Of a stretch of 64,000 bases of DNA, positions 41,501 to 48,937 are shown piece after piece. The position numbers and the translations under genes are program-made. Source of the stretch: Heterodera schachtii (taxonomy: Eukaryota; Nematoda; Chromadorea; Rhabditida; Heteroderidae); NCBI GenBank assembly GCA_023374025.1, contig SIJG01000003.1, forward strand, positions 3,613,154 to 3,677,153, read 5' to 3'. The notes under the pieces were generated by a model. It saw nothing but the letters and a program-made list of their open reading frames with translations, did not search any database and was not told where the DNA came from. The first letter of the stretch is position 1. Each line of letters opens with the position of its first letter.

Positions 41501-41806
41501 TCACCATCCGCGCAGCAAGCCAATAATCAAAGTGAAAGCGGCGATATCACCGTGGCCGATGCTTGTGTCCAGCAGCAGCAGGATGATGCCGGTGCCAACA
41601 ATGAGAGCGGTGGTGCCGTAAATGCCGGTAATGACTCGCAACAACAGCCGCAGCAACCGCTGCTGGTGAAGTCGCCACCACAAGCCGATGATGACGCGAC
41701 GGCAGACCACGGAAGCGGCGGCAGCGGAGACGCTGACTTCGGCTCGCCCGATGCGAAACGGCTGCGAATCGCGTCCGCCTCCTCCGCGGAAGACGCGTCA
41801 TTCTAA
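25150..41806 (+). CDS. Gln/Ala/Asn-rich large protein, 23-exon model, unrecognised family
   Basis: Modelled exons: 25150-25254, 27080-27514, 29195-29417, 29747-30348, 30845-31023, 31136-31237, 31365-31427, 31837-32063, 32380-32781, 32873-33254, 33671-33818, 34218-34338, 35014-35198, 35480-35762, 36053-36234, 36347-36503, 37269-37510, 37703-38198, 38703-39016, 39516-39624, 40058-40516, 40912-41206, 41455-41806. All junctions are GT-AG except the last (GC-AG), phases agree at every junction, and the sum is 6063 nt (2020 aa plus stop), which strongly supports one gene. The protein is mostly low complexity: polyQ, polyH, polyA, polyG, polyN. Ordered islands are about residues 1-35, 445-512, 1214-1250 and 1600-1650. 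Basic motifs TRKR (about 1812) and KRLR near the C-terminus look like nuclear localisation signals. No signal peptide, membrane segment or known domain was recognised. Nuclear co-regulator or scaffold is inference. Further 5' exons cannot be excluded; an acceptor-like TTTAG at 24999 may be a 5' UTR or trans-splice acceptor. Confidence 0.8.
25682..26080. mobile_element. Foldback MITE in gene 1 intron 1
   Basis: The ends are perfect 19-bp inverted copies of GTTTTCTTAGGTGCTGAAA (25682-25700 and 26062-26080). Similarity continues inward through motifs such as GCAAAGCGT and GAACCGGTTC, so the element can form a long imperfect hairpin. No coding capacity and no clear target duplication were seen. 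It lies inside the 25255-27079 intron. Confidence 0.6.
27080..27514 (+). CDS. Gene 1 exon 2, Ser/Ala/His-rich
   Basis: The acceptor is CTTGTCAG and the donor CAG/GTGAGC; the exon has 145 codons in phase 0-0. It is GC-rich against AT-rich introns. The content is an Asn/Ser tract, then His-Gln runs, then long Ala-Thr-Gly tracts. Such His/Ala/Gln tracts are typical of disordered nuclear proteins. Confidence 0.75.
28560..28688 (+). CDS. Possible alternative first exon of gene 1
   Basis: An open frame from ATG 28560 encodes MSRFFWQPNNGSAAPNG and continues to a phase-0 donor (AGT/GTGAGC), which joins in frame to the exon at 29195. Composition and donor look real. There is no AG acceptor that could feed this frame: the only nearby acceptor (28504) leads to a stop at 28515 in this frame. 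It therefore fits an alternative transcription start, or a trans-spliced start, better than an internal exon. The 23-exon model closes in frame without it. Confidence 0.4.
28840..28980. repeat. Diverged tandem direct repeat
   Basis: The segments around 28840-28900 and 28925-28975 share AAATTTCTC, TCAAAATC and TTAAGTGA/TTAAATGA in the same order, about 87 bp apart. No function was recognised. Confidence 0.4.
29747..31023 (+). CDS. Gene 1 exons 5-6: polyQ tract followed by conserved-looking island
   Basis: Exon 5 (29747-30348) is a Gln/Ala/His tract ending in phase 0 after a hydrophobic stretch (SLAWPIFY). Exon 6 (30845-31023) continues with PIVNIPYFDIPTYQRVNLDA, then a Leu/Phe-rich segment (DINTLRFFFNFGVQHARAIL). 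Together these give about 65 residues of ordered, low-repeat sequence at about 445-512. It is the most likely folded or conserved core and the best query for finding orthologues. Confidence 0.7.
30349..30844 (+). other. Gene 1 intron with short hairpin
   Basis: This is a non-coding intron. Around 30710-30790 the motifs CTCGAGAAAAGCCGA and TCGGCTTTTTAGTCTCG face each other, giving a small hairpin. Similar words (TCGAGCTTTTTGAGAGTCGAG) occur in another intron near 33862, so it may be a dispersed repeat. Confidence 0.4.
33321..33545. repeat. Tandem direct duplication in gene 1 intron
   Basis: Two copies (about 33321-33410 and 33460-33545) share GATCCGAAATCTCGTC / GATCCAAAATCTCGTC, then AAAATTCA, AAGGAATTT and AAAAATAAATTT in the same order. 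Period is about 140 bp, within intron 33255-33670. Confidence 0.5.
34025..34150. mobile_element. Small foldback element, TACGG-rich arms
   Basis: The left half (GAATATGGGT, CATACGGATTTTTACGGG) is repeated inverted in the right half (CCCGTAAGTCCGTATCC, ATTGATACCCATC). The whole is about 125 bp and can fold into an imperfect hairpin. It lies in intron 33819-34217. No target duplication was identified. Confidence 0.5.
34391..34479. repeat. Direct repeat pair beside the foldback insertion
   Basis: Two copies of AATGTGGGATATGAAAATTA, each followed by CGGTAGTTTTACGG, begin at 34392 and 34446. The second copy is interrupted by the foldback element, and its continuation (GTATC) resumes after 34983. 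Confidence 0.75.
34479..34973. mobile_element. Foldback MULE-like element with tandem-repeat TIRs (AACGTCGCC type)
   Basis: It is flanked by 9-bp direct repeats AGTTTTACG (34470-34478 and 34974-34982). Both arms, about 110 bp each, are arrays of AACGTCGCC/GCCGAAACGTCGCC units and match each other nearly base for base in inverted orientation, including variant units (CCGTAACG, CCGGACAAAACG) in the same order. The core is AT-rich and non-coding. A target duplication of this length is typical of Mutator-like elements. Just upstream (34391-34430) an uninterrupted sequence with the same ACGGTAGTTTTACGGTATC shows what the empty site looked like. It sits in gene 1 intron 34339-35013. Confidence 0.8.
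36053..36503 (+). CDS. Gene 1 exons 16-17: Ser-rich linker and helical segment
   Basis: Exon 16 (36053-36234) encodes a Ser/Asn/Pro linker ending HASIVNSMN. Exon 17 (36347-36503) starts VEYGEMKQRVMAAM and continues with a charged helix (MNDELQKRMVEIVANINTV) before a Gly run. The helix has heptad-like spacing of hydrophobics, so a short coiled coil is plausible. Intron 36235-36346 is only 112 nt. Confidence 0.7.
36504..37268 (+). other. Gene 1 intron with GC hairpin repeat
   Basis: A copy of the dispersed GC-hairpin family is centred at 36745-36772 (GTGCCGAGGCGCCGCCGGC). It is followed by a 12-base G run (36863-36874) and GGCTACGGGCCTGA (about 36904), which resembles the right end of the CAGGCCCGTAACC elements. 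The rest is AT-rich and featureless. Confidence 0.5.
37703..38198 (+). repeat. Longest polyGln coding repeat of gene 1
   Basis: This exon contains near-pure CAA/CAG runs at about 38010-38140, separated by LQL and RARSAAQL. Mixed CAA and CAG codons argue against recent pure-triplet expansion. The same type of run occurs in the exons at 29195, 29747, 35014, 35480, 37269 and 40058. The exon ends with a more ordered stretch (GIGLNQRRKSGVYMLGS) before its GTGAGT donor. Confidence 0.75.
40912..41211 (+). CDS. Gene 1 penultimate exon with alternative stop
   Basis: The acceptor is GCGTGTAG. The exon encodes NDSIRMTRKRLLDATGG, then an acidic segment (DSDIEIVEE), then a Gln-rich tail. Reading on gives stop TAA at 41211-41213, overlapped by AATAAA at 41209-41214. 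A GC donor (AAG/GCAATA) at 41207 joins in phase 2 to the acceptor at 41454 and adds the final 117-residue exon. Two C-termini are therefore possible. TRKR is a candidate nuclear localisation signal. Confidence 0.6.
41209..41214 (+). terminator. Candidate poly(A) signal for short isoform of gene 1
   Basis: AATAAA overlaps the in-frame TAA of the unspliced penultimate exon and sits directly after the GC donor of the last intron. Splicing would remove it; use of it would give a shorter mRNA. Confidence 0.35.
41455..41806 (+). CDS. Gene 1 terminal exon
   Basis: The acceptor is TTAATTTCAG. The frame encodes a Ser/Gln/Asp/Glu-rich acidic tail ending in KRLRIASASSAEDASF and stop TAA. Acidic and Ser-rich tails with a basic KRLR motif are common in nuclear proteins. 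No AATAAA was seen in the few hundred bases after the stop. Confidence 0.7.
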
Positions 41807-42696
41807 CGCTTTGCAATGAACTGTTGTTATACGATATAAAACAAACAAAATGAGCTTCATCTTTTAGGAAGCAAATTCAAAGTGATGCGAATTTAAAATT
41901 GACATATTTTTGGTGTGATTTTGCATATATTTGTTATTGAAAGTGATCAATTTGTATGTATATGGTGGGATTTTGTTGGCCAATTTGTCCATTCGTCGAA
42001 AAAATTTTTGATCGAATTAATTAGTCAATCCTTGCAAAGCCTGTAATTCTCAAAACATGACGCCAAACATTAAAAAAAAATAGAATTTTATAATTAGGCC
42101 TCCAATTAACTTACTGTACACAAAATTTAAATATTGGCAAAAATTTGAGTAAAAATTGGCCAAATTTAAATCCTCACAAATTTCGTCATCAGCAGGGTAC
42201 ACACTCACATTCCTTCTCCTCCCACTCCCATTTAGCAGCAGAACAGCCCAATCCCAATGTTGTTGTTGTTCTTTCTCTCTCCTCGCTTTCAAATTGAGTG
42301 TAATTTGTCATCAATTTTTGTCATTCCTTTTTTATCGTTTAATTATTTAAAATTAATTTGATTGTCCATCGTTTAATTATTTTTATTTTATTTAATTAAA
42401 TTTCCTAACGAATTTTTCCTCTCTTAAAGAAACTTTTCCGGTTGTTACAATAGAAACAGCACTTTAATTATATATTTACATAATTTGTTGGTATTTTTAA
42501 ACAATTGTTTAATGTTTCATCACCTAAAATTTAGCTCATTTGTTTACATATTTTGTGTCAAATTTAAAAAAATATTTGTTTTCATTTTTCAACTCAAAAA
42601 CCTCTCCGCAACATCACATCATCATCATAAAAAAAGCAGTTTTATATTCGATAAAGTTGTGATAAATTTGGGATACTTCTTATAACGAAAATAAGC

Positions 42697-42717
42697 AAAA
42701 AAAAAAAAAAAAAAAAA
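42697..42717 (+). repeat. Poly(A) homopolymer, about 20 bases
   Basis: An uninterrupted A run after AAATAAGC, about 890 bp after the gene 1 stop. It could be a retroposon tail or simple-sequence expansion; no retroposon body was recognised upstream. Confidence 0.6.
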
Positions 42718-43600
42718 TTGTATTAAAATTGATAAAGGGAAAACTAATTTCTATTTCAAAGACCGAAGAATTAATTGATGTTTCAATATTATTTAAACGC
42801 TGAACAAGATGAATTTGAAATTTAGCGGTGCCATTGCTCTGTTTTATGTTCAAAGAATTAAAATTTAAAAAAATAAATAAATAATAATATAAGGAATATA
42901 ATAAATTTATCCTCCTATCATTTCTTTTCGTCTTTTTCTCTTTTTTCTTACTCTTACCTTTTTCTCTATTCATTTCTATTTCAGTTATCTCGTCAATTAC
43001 TTCTTTTTTCCTTTTTCTCTTTTTTCTCCTCTCTCACCTTACTCGTGTCTTACCTCTCTTTCTTTTATTCCTCTTACATTCACTTTTCTTTGAGTTTAAA
43101 AAAAGTTTGGGTCAATATTTGTTTATTCTAAATTTTTAATAAAATTAAATTAAATTAAAATAAAATCCAATAATAAAATGAAATTATAAAACACAACTTG
43201 AAATTTAATAAATTTCGGGTTTAGTTAATAGATTTCACGATTACCCCATTTTGCGTCACGGACATTTGCAACCCCAGTCAAATAGGACATTTGCGGCCCA
43301 AAATTAAATTAAATTTTCGTCATAATCCAAAATCGTAATTTTTTTTCGAACTTTCAAATTTGAAAATTGAGCAAAATACAGTTAGAAAAAGCTTCCAAAT
43401 TGAAAGTTTCCTAAGTTAAAAAAAATTTGAAATTCATCGATTTACGACCTCCAATTTTTAAACCATTAAAAAAAAATTTTTTGGGGGAAGCAATAAGCAA
43501 TTCGTAACTTTCAGCGCATTTGGAATCAGAAAATCAGATTTTTAACAATTTTTTACGGCGCATGTTTCCAAAAATTTTGGGAAATCGGCGAGGGGAGAGG

Positions 43601-43628
43601 GTCCGGCGGTGGCGATAGGCACCGCCGG
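43601..43628. repeat. GC-hairpin dispersed repeat, copy 1
   Basis: CCGGCGGTGGCGATAGGCAC followed by CGCCGG forms a self-complementary stem. It is preceded by TTTCCAAAAATTTTGGGAAA and followed by TTTTGTAATTTCG.. and a CACCAAAAAGGCCAATTTTC block, an order shared with the next copies. Confidence 0.6.
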
Positions 43629-43794
43629 AAAAATTTTTTGTAATTTCGTTCTGATTTGTTGAAAGATTTCCACCAAAAAGGCCAATTTTCGCAAATTAAA
43701 AGCCAAGCGATGACTATTTTGCCTTTAAAAATGCTTTTTTTTTTTTTTTGCGGCGCGTTTTTTCAAAAAAAAACTTTGGGAGATGGACAGGGGC

Positions 43795-43823
43795 GTCCGG
43801 CGGTGCCGATAGGCGCCGCCGGG
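43795..43823. repeat. GC-hairpin dispersed repeat, copy 2
   Basis: CCGGCGGTGCCGATAGGCGC plus CGCCGGG, followed by AAAAATTTTTAATTTTTAAT and GTTAACAGATTTTGTCC. Together with copy 1 it is a direct duplication with a period near 194 bp. Confidence 0.65.
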
Positions 43824-44039
43824 AAAAATTTTTAATTTTTAATGCGATTTGTTAACAGATTTTGTCCAAAAATGACCAAATTTTGCCTCAATCTTATATT
43901 TTCTTCGTAAAATAGTGATATTCTGACATAAAATTTCAAAATTATCTTGCTTTTTACATAAAAAAATACTTATTTTTAAATAATATTAAAAATAAAAAAC
44001 AATCGCTTCTAAATAATTTTTTTTAAATTGGTCCAAAAT

Positions 44040-44190
44040 TGCCGCGGAGTCCCAAATTCCGCGCATCGCGCATCGCGCAAAAAAAAAAACCGCGGCCGCG
44101 CATTTAATTTGCCGCGGCCGCGACCGTGGGTCGCGCAAAAAAAAAAATGCCGCGAATCGCACATCGCGGCGCGTCCCAGCCCTGCTTTGG
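44040..44190. repeat. CpG-rich palindromic island
   Basis: CGCGCATCGCGCATCGCGC, then CCGCGGCCGCG twice around a CATTTAATTTG centre, then CCGCGAATCGCACATCGCGG and GCGCGTCCCAGCCCTG. It is almost wholly GC in an AT-rich setting and self-complementary. The CCCAGCCCTG end resembles a hAT terminus, but no matching left end was found. Confidence 0.5.
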
Positions 44191-44413
44191 GTGTCGTCCA
44201 TAAATACCAAATTTAATTTATTTCAATTTTACATTATTAATTTTTTTATGTGTTTTACATAATTTTTTTCTATCCACATTACTTGCTGAAAATTTATGTG
44301 CCGATCCAAAAGTTTGTTTTATGTTTTTAAAGATTTTTTACTAGATAAAAATTTTATTATGGATGGATTCAATAAATTATTTAGTTTTTTTTTAAAATTA
44401 TATTGTCAGAAAT

Positions 44414-45155
44414 GGCGCGCCAACGATTCGTCAACTCAGCCAAATGTCAACGATTCGTCAACTTAACGATTCGTCAACTCGACGATTCGTCAACTCAGCC
44501 AAAATGCGACGATTCGTCAACTCAGTCAAAAAATTATTTCAAAAAGCAGTTTCCATAGCTTTTCATGGCGCTTAACAAAATCAATTATAACACTAATTAG
44601 ACTAATTTAGAACCAAGAATACATAAAATCACGACCCTTCTGAACAAAAATTTATTCAAAAACTTGCATAAAACTAATTTTAGTAAACAAAAATTCAAAA
44701 CAACAAAACGAATCAATATGGTGATCATCGCGAGATTTAGGAAAAATGTTGCTGTCGTCGTAATCAGCATGCAGCTCTCCGAACTGCTTTGGTGCTTTTC
44801 GTCGTTTGTTGTTCAATTGTTTACGAATAGATTTCACTGATTTGCTAAAACTGAGAAACGACATTGAAATTGATTAAATGTAAGAAGTGTCAACGAGTCG
44901 CATGTTAAAGCATTTAAATGTCAAAAACAAAATAAATTACATAGTGCATATTATTTTTTAAATTAATTTTATGCATTATAAATCGTTGCCAATTCGAATT
45001 CGGGTTCGAATCGCTTTAAATGGATGTTAAAATTATTTTACGCGCCATGAAAAGCTTCAGAAATTGCTTTTTGAAGTAAATTTTGGATGAGTTGACGAAT
45101 CGTCACATTTTGGGTGAGTTGACGAATCATTGAGTTGACGAATCGAGGGGAGGCG
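44414..45155. mobile_element. Foldback MULE-like element with tandem-repeat TIRs (ACGATTCGTCAACTC type)
   Basis: 9-bp direct repeats GTCAGAAAT (44405-44413, 45156-45164) flank it. The left arm has five copies of CGATTCGTCAACT(C/T) with spacers CAGCCAAATG; the right arm has three inverted copies (GAGTTGACGAATCG). A second inverted pair follows inward (AGCTTTTCATGGCGC / GCGCCATGAAAAGCT). The core holds a 70-codon minus-strand open frame. Confidence 0.85.
44652..44864 (-). CDS. Hypothetical 70-aa ORF carried inside the foldback element
   Basis: ATG at 44864 to stop at 44652 on the minus strand. It starts MSFLSFSKSVKSIRKQLNNK, then charged and Asp-rich (HADYDDSN, KSRDDHHID), then hydrophobic and aromatic at the end. 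It is the only open frame of note in the core. Composition is less AT-biased than nearby chance frames. It may be chance or a captured host fragment; no function is suggested. Confidence 0.25.
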   Translation of the reverse strand: MSFLSFSKSVKSIRKQLNNKRRKAPKQFGELHADYDDSNIFPKSRDDHHIDSFCCFEFLFTKISFMQVFE

Positions 45156-45471
45156 GTCAGAAATATTTAAAAATAATACAAAATAATTCCCCTCTTCAAG
45201 TAAAATCAGAGCTGCCAACTGAAAATTTTTAAATTCAGCATTTGGCCGATAAAAATCATCATTTGGGGTCAAAAATCAGCTTTTTAGAAAATTTTATTCC
45301 AAATAAAAATAAGCAATGGAAATGTTTTTTTGAGGCTTTTTCCAAAAAACTTTTTTGGGAACAGGAGTTGGAAAAAATTTTGAAAATTTGAGTGCATTTT
45401 GTTAACAGATTTTCACCAAAAATGACCAATTTTCGCGATTTTGAGATAATTTTAAAGGAAAAAATGTTTTT

Positions 45472-45502
45472 GGGGCCGGCGGTATCGATAGGCGCCGCCG
45501 GG
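45472..45502. repeat. GC-hairpin dispersed repeat, copy 3
   Basis: GGCCGGCGGTATCGATAGGC plus GCCGCCGGG then AAAAATTT. Preceded by GTTAACAGATTTTCACCAAA and AATGACCAATTTTCGC, i.e. the same family with block order rearranged. Confidence 0.6.
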
Positions 45503-46199
45503 AAAAATTTGAAAAAAAGGGGGTTGGTAGCATTTTAGATAAAATGGCCATTTTCCTAATGGAGACATCGGCGGCGTCGGCGAAATAACGATCAAAGGGG
45601 CTGGAGCCGTTCAGCATTGGTTGACCCGGAGGATACACCCCTTGCTGAAGGGACCTGAAGTGGCGGTAATGACCGCCAACAAACTGGCCGACACCAAAAT
45701 TCAACACGTGGTGGACTGCCTTGTTGTGAACATAATGATCTTTTAAAATGCCAAATTCTTATAAAATGATACGATTACATAATGAATAAATTTTGGTCAA
45801 AAAATTTTGGTTTATCCATTTTTGTTATTAGTTTGAAGAGTTTTCCAATTTCTTTTTTTTAATTCAAATTTTTTTTTCTTTTAAAATTATGGATTTTGAT
45901 TTTTTAAATTAAAAATCATATTTTCTTGCAAAAAATCGGCTTTTTTCATCCCGGTCGAAAACTATGACGATTTCTGCCGCAGTGTCGGTCTTGATGCCAA
46001 TTACCAGCACTTTCTTTATTCATTGCGGCCCCACAAAACTAGCACCATGTTTTAAGGTGCAAAAAATTTGTTATTTTGTTAAATTACGTTGGTAAAAAAC
46101 TCCGAATATCCTCACAATTTTATTTCATTTGATGCATGGGTATATGTATTTGAAATTGTTATTTAAATAATTAATTTCATATACCATTTTTCGAGCAGT

Positions 46200-46255
46200 T
46201 TGGAACAGCCACTTTGGCGCGGGTTTTTGGCGCGAGCTTTTTTGGCGCTGTTAAT
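46200..46255. repeat. Short array of TTTTGGCGC units
   Basis: CTTTGGCGCGGG, TTTTTGGCGCGAG and TTTTTTGGCGCTG follow each other. The spaced CpG-containing unit resembles the terminal arrays of the foldback elements, but no inverted partner was found. Confidence 0.4.
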
Positions 46256-46360
46256 TGCGCAAAAATTTAAAAAATTGTCAAAAAAAATTAATTATCTTTC
46301 ATTGTGCTTGACTATATGCTATTTTTTACAGCAATGGTGTAGAATTGTGGTACTATTCAC

Positions 46361-46857
46361 TAGGGCTGCAAAAAATATGGTTATAAATTCCCGAAATATG
46401 GGCATAAAATAAGGACCAAAAATCACAAAATATGGATATAAAATTGCAAAAATTTGACATAAATTTTCCAAAAAAATTGAGGGTATAATTTCTGAAAATT
46501 TCTTCAAATTCGCTAAATGTAAGTAAAACTTTCATAAATGGTTAAATATAGCATTAAAAATCATTTTAGAAGAAAAAAAACATGATATAGCTAAAATGAA
46601 AATTCTCTCCGCTTTTAGGGGGTCAAAAAGGCCAATTTAGCTGATGGAGGCCATTCAAATAGAGGTTTTTTGGAAAAATGCCGAAATATGGACATAATGC
46701 CAAAATATGGACAAATATGGGAATATGGACATAAATCGCGTGGATATAGAATGATGCATCCTAGAAGCTTCAAACCATGCTAAAAACATGTTTTTCGTGC
46801 GTTTCAGGCCCCCCACAGTCCAGAAAAATATGGATTTTCATATAATTTGAAGCCCTA
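46361..46857. mobile_element. hAT-like element rich in AATATGG motifs
   Basis: It starts TAGGGCTGCAAAAAATATGG and ends ATATAATTTGAAGCCCTA; flanks CTATTCAC and CAAATCAC match at six of eight positions. AAATATGG/ATATGGACATA recurs about ten times near both ends. A truncated relative of the right end is at about 56036-56184. Confidence 0.65.
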
Positions 46858-47046
46858 CAAATCACCTTTCATATGTTGTGATGAAGCTTCTGATTTCTAA
46901 TGCTTTCGCCTTGGCCCAATTCTCATCGGAATAAATATGTTTTACTTAAGAAATAAAACAACTTTAATGAACGAATTTAAATTACTCGCAAATGTCATTC
47001 TTCATTTCAGGATATTTTTTATTTGTTATTTTTTTTAATTTGCGAT

Positions 47047-47370
47047 AAAGCAGGGTTCGCACTCGTCCTTGGATGCCTAGGATGTCCTTGGATTAGGGCC
47101 TCGCTGATTAGAAAATTGAAAGAGTCCTTATTTCCAAGAATGTCCTTGAAAATCAGCACTCGAAAAAAATCAAAAGTTTACAATTTTTGTAAAATTTGAT
47201 CGCTTTTGGACAAAATTTGTTAACAAAATGATTCAATTTTTCCAAAAATTAAATTTTGGAAAAAATTCATTCTGGCGAAAATAAAATCACTTGAATTAAA
47301 GCTATCATTTTTTTCATTGAATATGATAAAATTTTGAAGTGTCCTTGAATTTAATGCAATTTTCCCCCGC
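47047..47370. repeat. Possible hAT-like left end with GTCCTTG motifs
   Basis: CAGGGTTCGCACTCGTCCTT begins a stretch with GTCCTTGGA/GTCCTTGAA/GAGTCCTTA repeated five times or so. The pattern (terminal CAGGG plus many copies of a short motif) resembles the TAGGG elements in this window, but no right end or target duplication was found. Confidence 0.35.
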
Positions 47371-47472
47371 CGGACCCCAAAAAGTTTTTTTCCTTAAAAA
47401 ATTGGCTAAAAATCGCAAAAATTTGTCATTTTTGGTGAAACTCTGCTAATAAATTGCATTTCGAAAAAATTT

Positions 47473-47503
47473 TCCCGGCGGCGCCTACCGGCACCGCCTG
47501 ATC
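47473..47503. repeat. GC-hairpin dispersed repeat, copy 4 (inverted)
   Basis: AAATTTTCCCGGCGGCGCCT plus ACCGGCACCGCC is the reverse orientation of copies 1-3, with GCAAAAATTTGTCATTTTTG and GGTGAAACTCTGCTAATAAA nearby on the same side as expected for the inverted form. Confidence 0.6.
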
Positions 47504-47590
47504 CGTTTTCTGGAAAAGAACGCGCCGTAGTTTCATCTTAAAAAAATTTTCCAAATGATGATTTTTGACCCCAAATGATGGTTTTTTTTA

Positions 47591-47760
47591 GAGCCCGGAA
47601 TTTTGAAAATTGCCGGGTCCGAGGCGGGATCCTGAGACCGGGAATTCCGTTTTTCGGGCCCTCTCGTTTTTCCGGGACTCCCGGTCCCGGTAGTTTGTCG
47701 AAAAAACGCTGCCAAGAGTCCTGGAAGTTTACCGGCGGGGCCCCGGTACCGTCCAGGCTC
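47591..47760. mobile_element. GC-rich mariner-like MITE, second copy
   Basis: TA (47589-47590, 47761-47762) flanks ends GAGCCCGGAATTTTG and CCGTCCAGGCTC. The interior is GC-rich with CCGGGACTCCCGGTCCCGG-like palindromes in otherwise AT-rich DNA. Same family as 13862-14026. Confidence 0.65.
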
Positions 47761-47762
47761 TA

Positions 47763-48937
47763 ATTCCTTTGACCAATTAGAAGTGTTTTTTACTGCTTGA
47801 TGCATTTACATTTTTAGCAATTTTTGTTTTACGAAGGGAATATAATTGATATATAAGTTAATATATACTACAAATTCGAGATAAAATTTGACTACTCAAT
47901 AGTTCAAAATATATTATATATAATTTAAATAATTCTTTTTGCTTTTGCCTTTTTGTGTCGCCAAAAAACGCCGTTCTCCATTTTTGAAATTTCAAATGAA
48001 ATGTTTTGTCTAACCCAGTTGTTCGTTCGACAAACAACATTACACAAATTGGTTTATTTATTTTGACAACCTTTGCCATTTTGGGGCGCATTTTTCGCCG
48101 CGACCCATTCAAAATCCAGGTTTATTTATTATTAATTGAATTACTCCGGCCCAAATATTCTTCAAAAATGTCACCAATTGTTTTCAAACATTAAATTCAT
48201 TTTGATTCAATAAGGCAACAAAATAAAATATTCATACTTCACTTTTTGAATAAAGTTTAATTGAGCAAAAAATAAATGGATTAAGCAAATAAAATTTTTA
48301 TTAACTCTTTTTAGGTAGCAAAACACATAAAGCTCAAAAAACTTCAATTTTATTAAATTTTTTTCAAATAAGGATAAATTTTTAAACCAAAAATTTTTTA
48401 TTAAGAAAATCAAATTTAATTTTTTGGGATTAATTTTTGAGAAAATTTTTCAAATTCTTATTGATGTATTTTCTGAAATTTTTTCGGGCCATTTCTTCGG
48501 GGTGTATTTTTCATTTTTAATGCATTTTTGTTAAGGATTTTTTCGAAAATCCTGAAATAGGCACATTAAGCACAAAAACCCCGAAATTCTTGCTTATCTA
48601 CACGTATTAAGTGCGCAAAAATTTTAGGCATTTGCCTAAATAAAGAAGCCCTACTGATCACTGATTGACTAGCCCTTTTCTGAACAGTAATATCCTCTCG
48701 ACCAATGATCTAGTGAATCCAAATGGAATGATTTGCTCTGGCTGATCAGAGTCCGGACAAACATTGATCAGTGTACATTTTATGCCAATCGAATTCCGTC
48801 AGAGCCCACCTAATTCTTAAACCAATTTTTACCAAGCCAACTGTCAAATCAGAGATAATTTGTTGAGCGCGTACTGCTTGAACTTGAACCCCTTCCCCGT
48901 TCATTGTCGAATAACTGTAATTGTTATAATTATAAAA
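47763..48937. other. Intergenic spacer before the secreted-protein gene
   Basis: AT-rich. AAATAAAGAAGCCCTA ending at about 48655 resembles the right terminus of the TAGGG hAT-like elements, without a partner. TGATCA words are frequent at 48655-48770. The promoter of the secreted-protein gene should lie here, but no motif is decisive. Confidence 0.4.

Larger units (their letters stand above)
41807..44404. other. Gene 1 trailer and intergenic spacer
   Basis: After the stop there is AT-rich DNA, a poly(A) run, a CT-rich stretch at 42910-43090 and the GC-hairpin and CpG palindrome repeats. No gene seen. Confidence 0.5.

Noticed and set aside
45001..45015. GGTTCGAATCGC resembling a tRNA B box
   Set aside because: No A box at the right spacing and no cloverleaf; it lies inside the foldback element.
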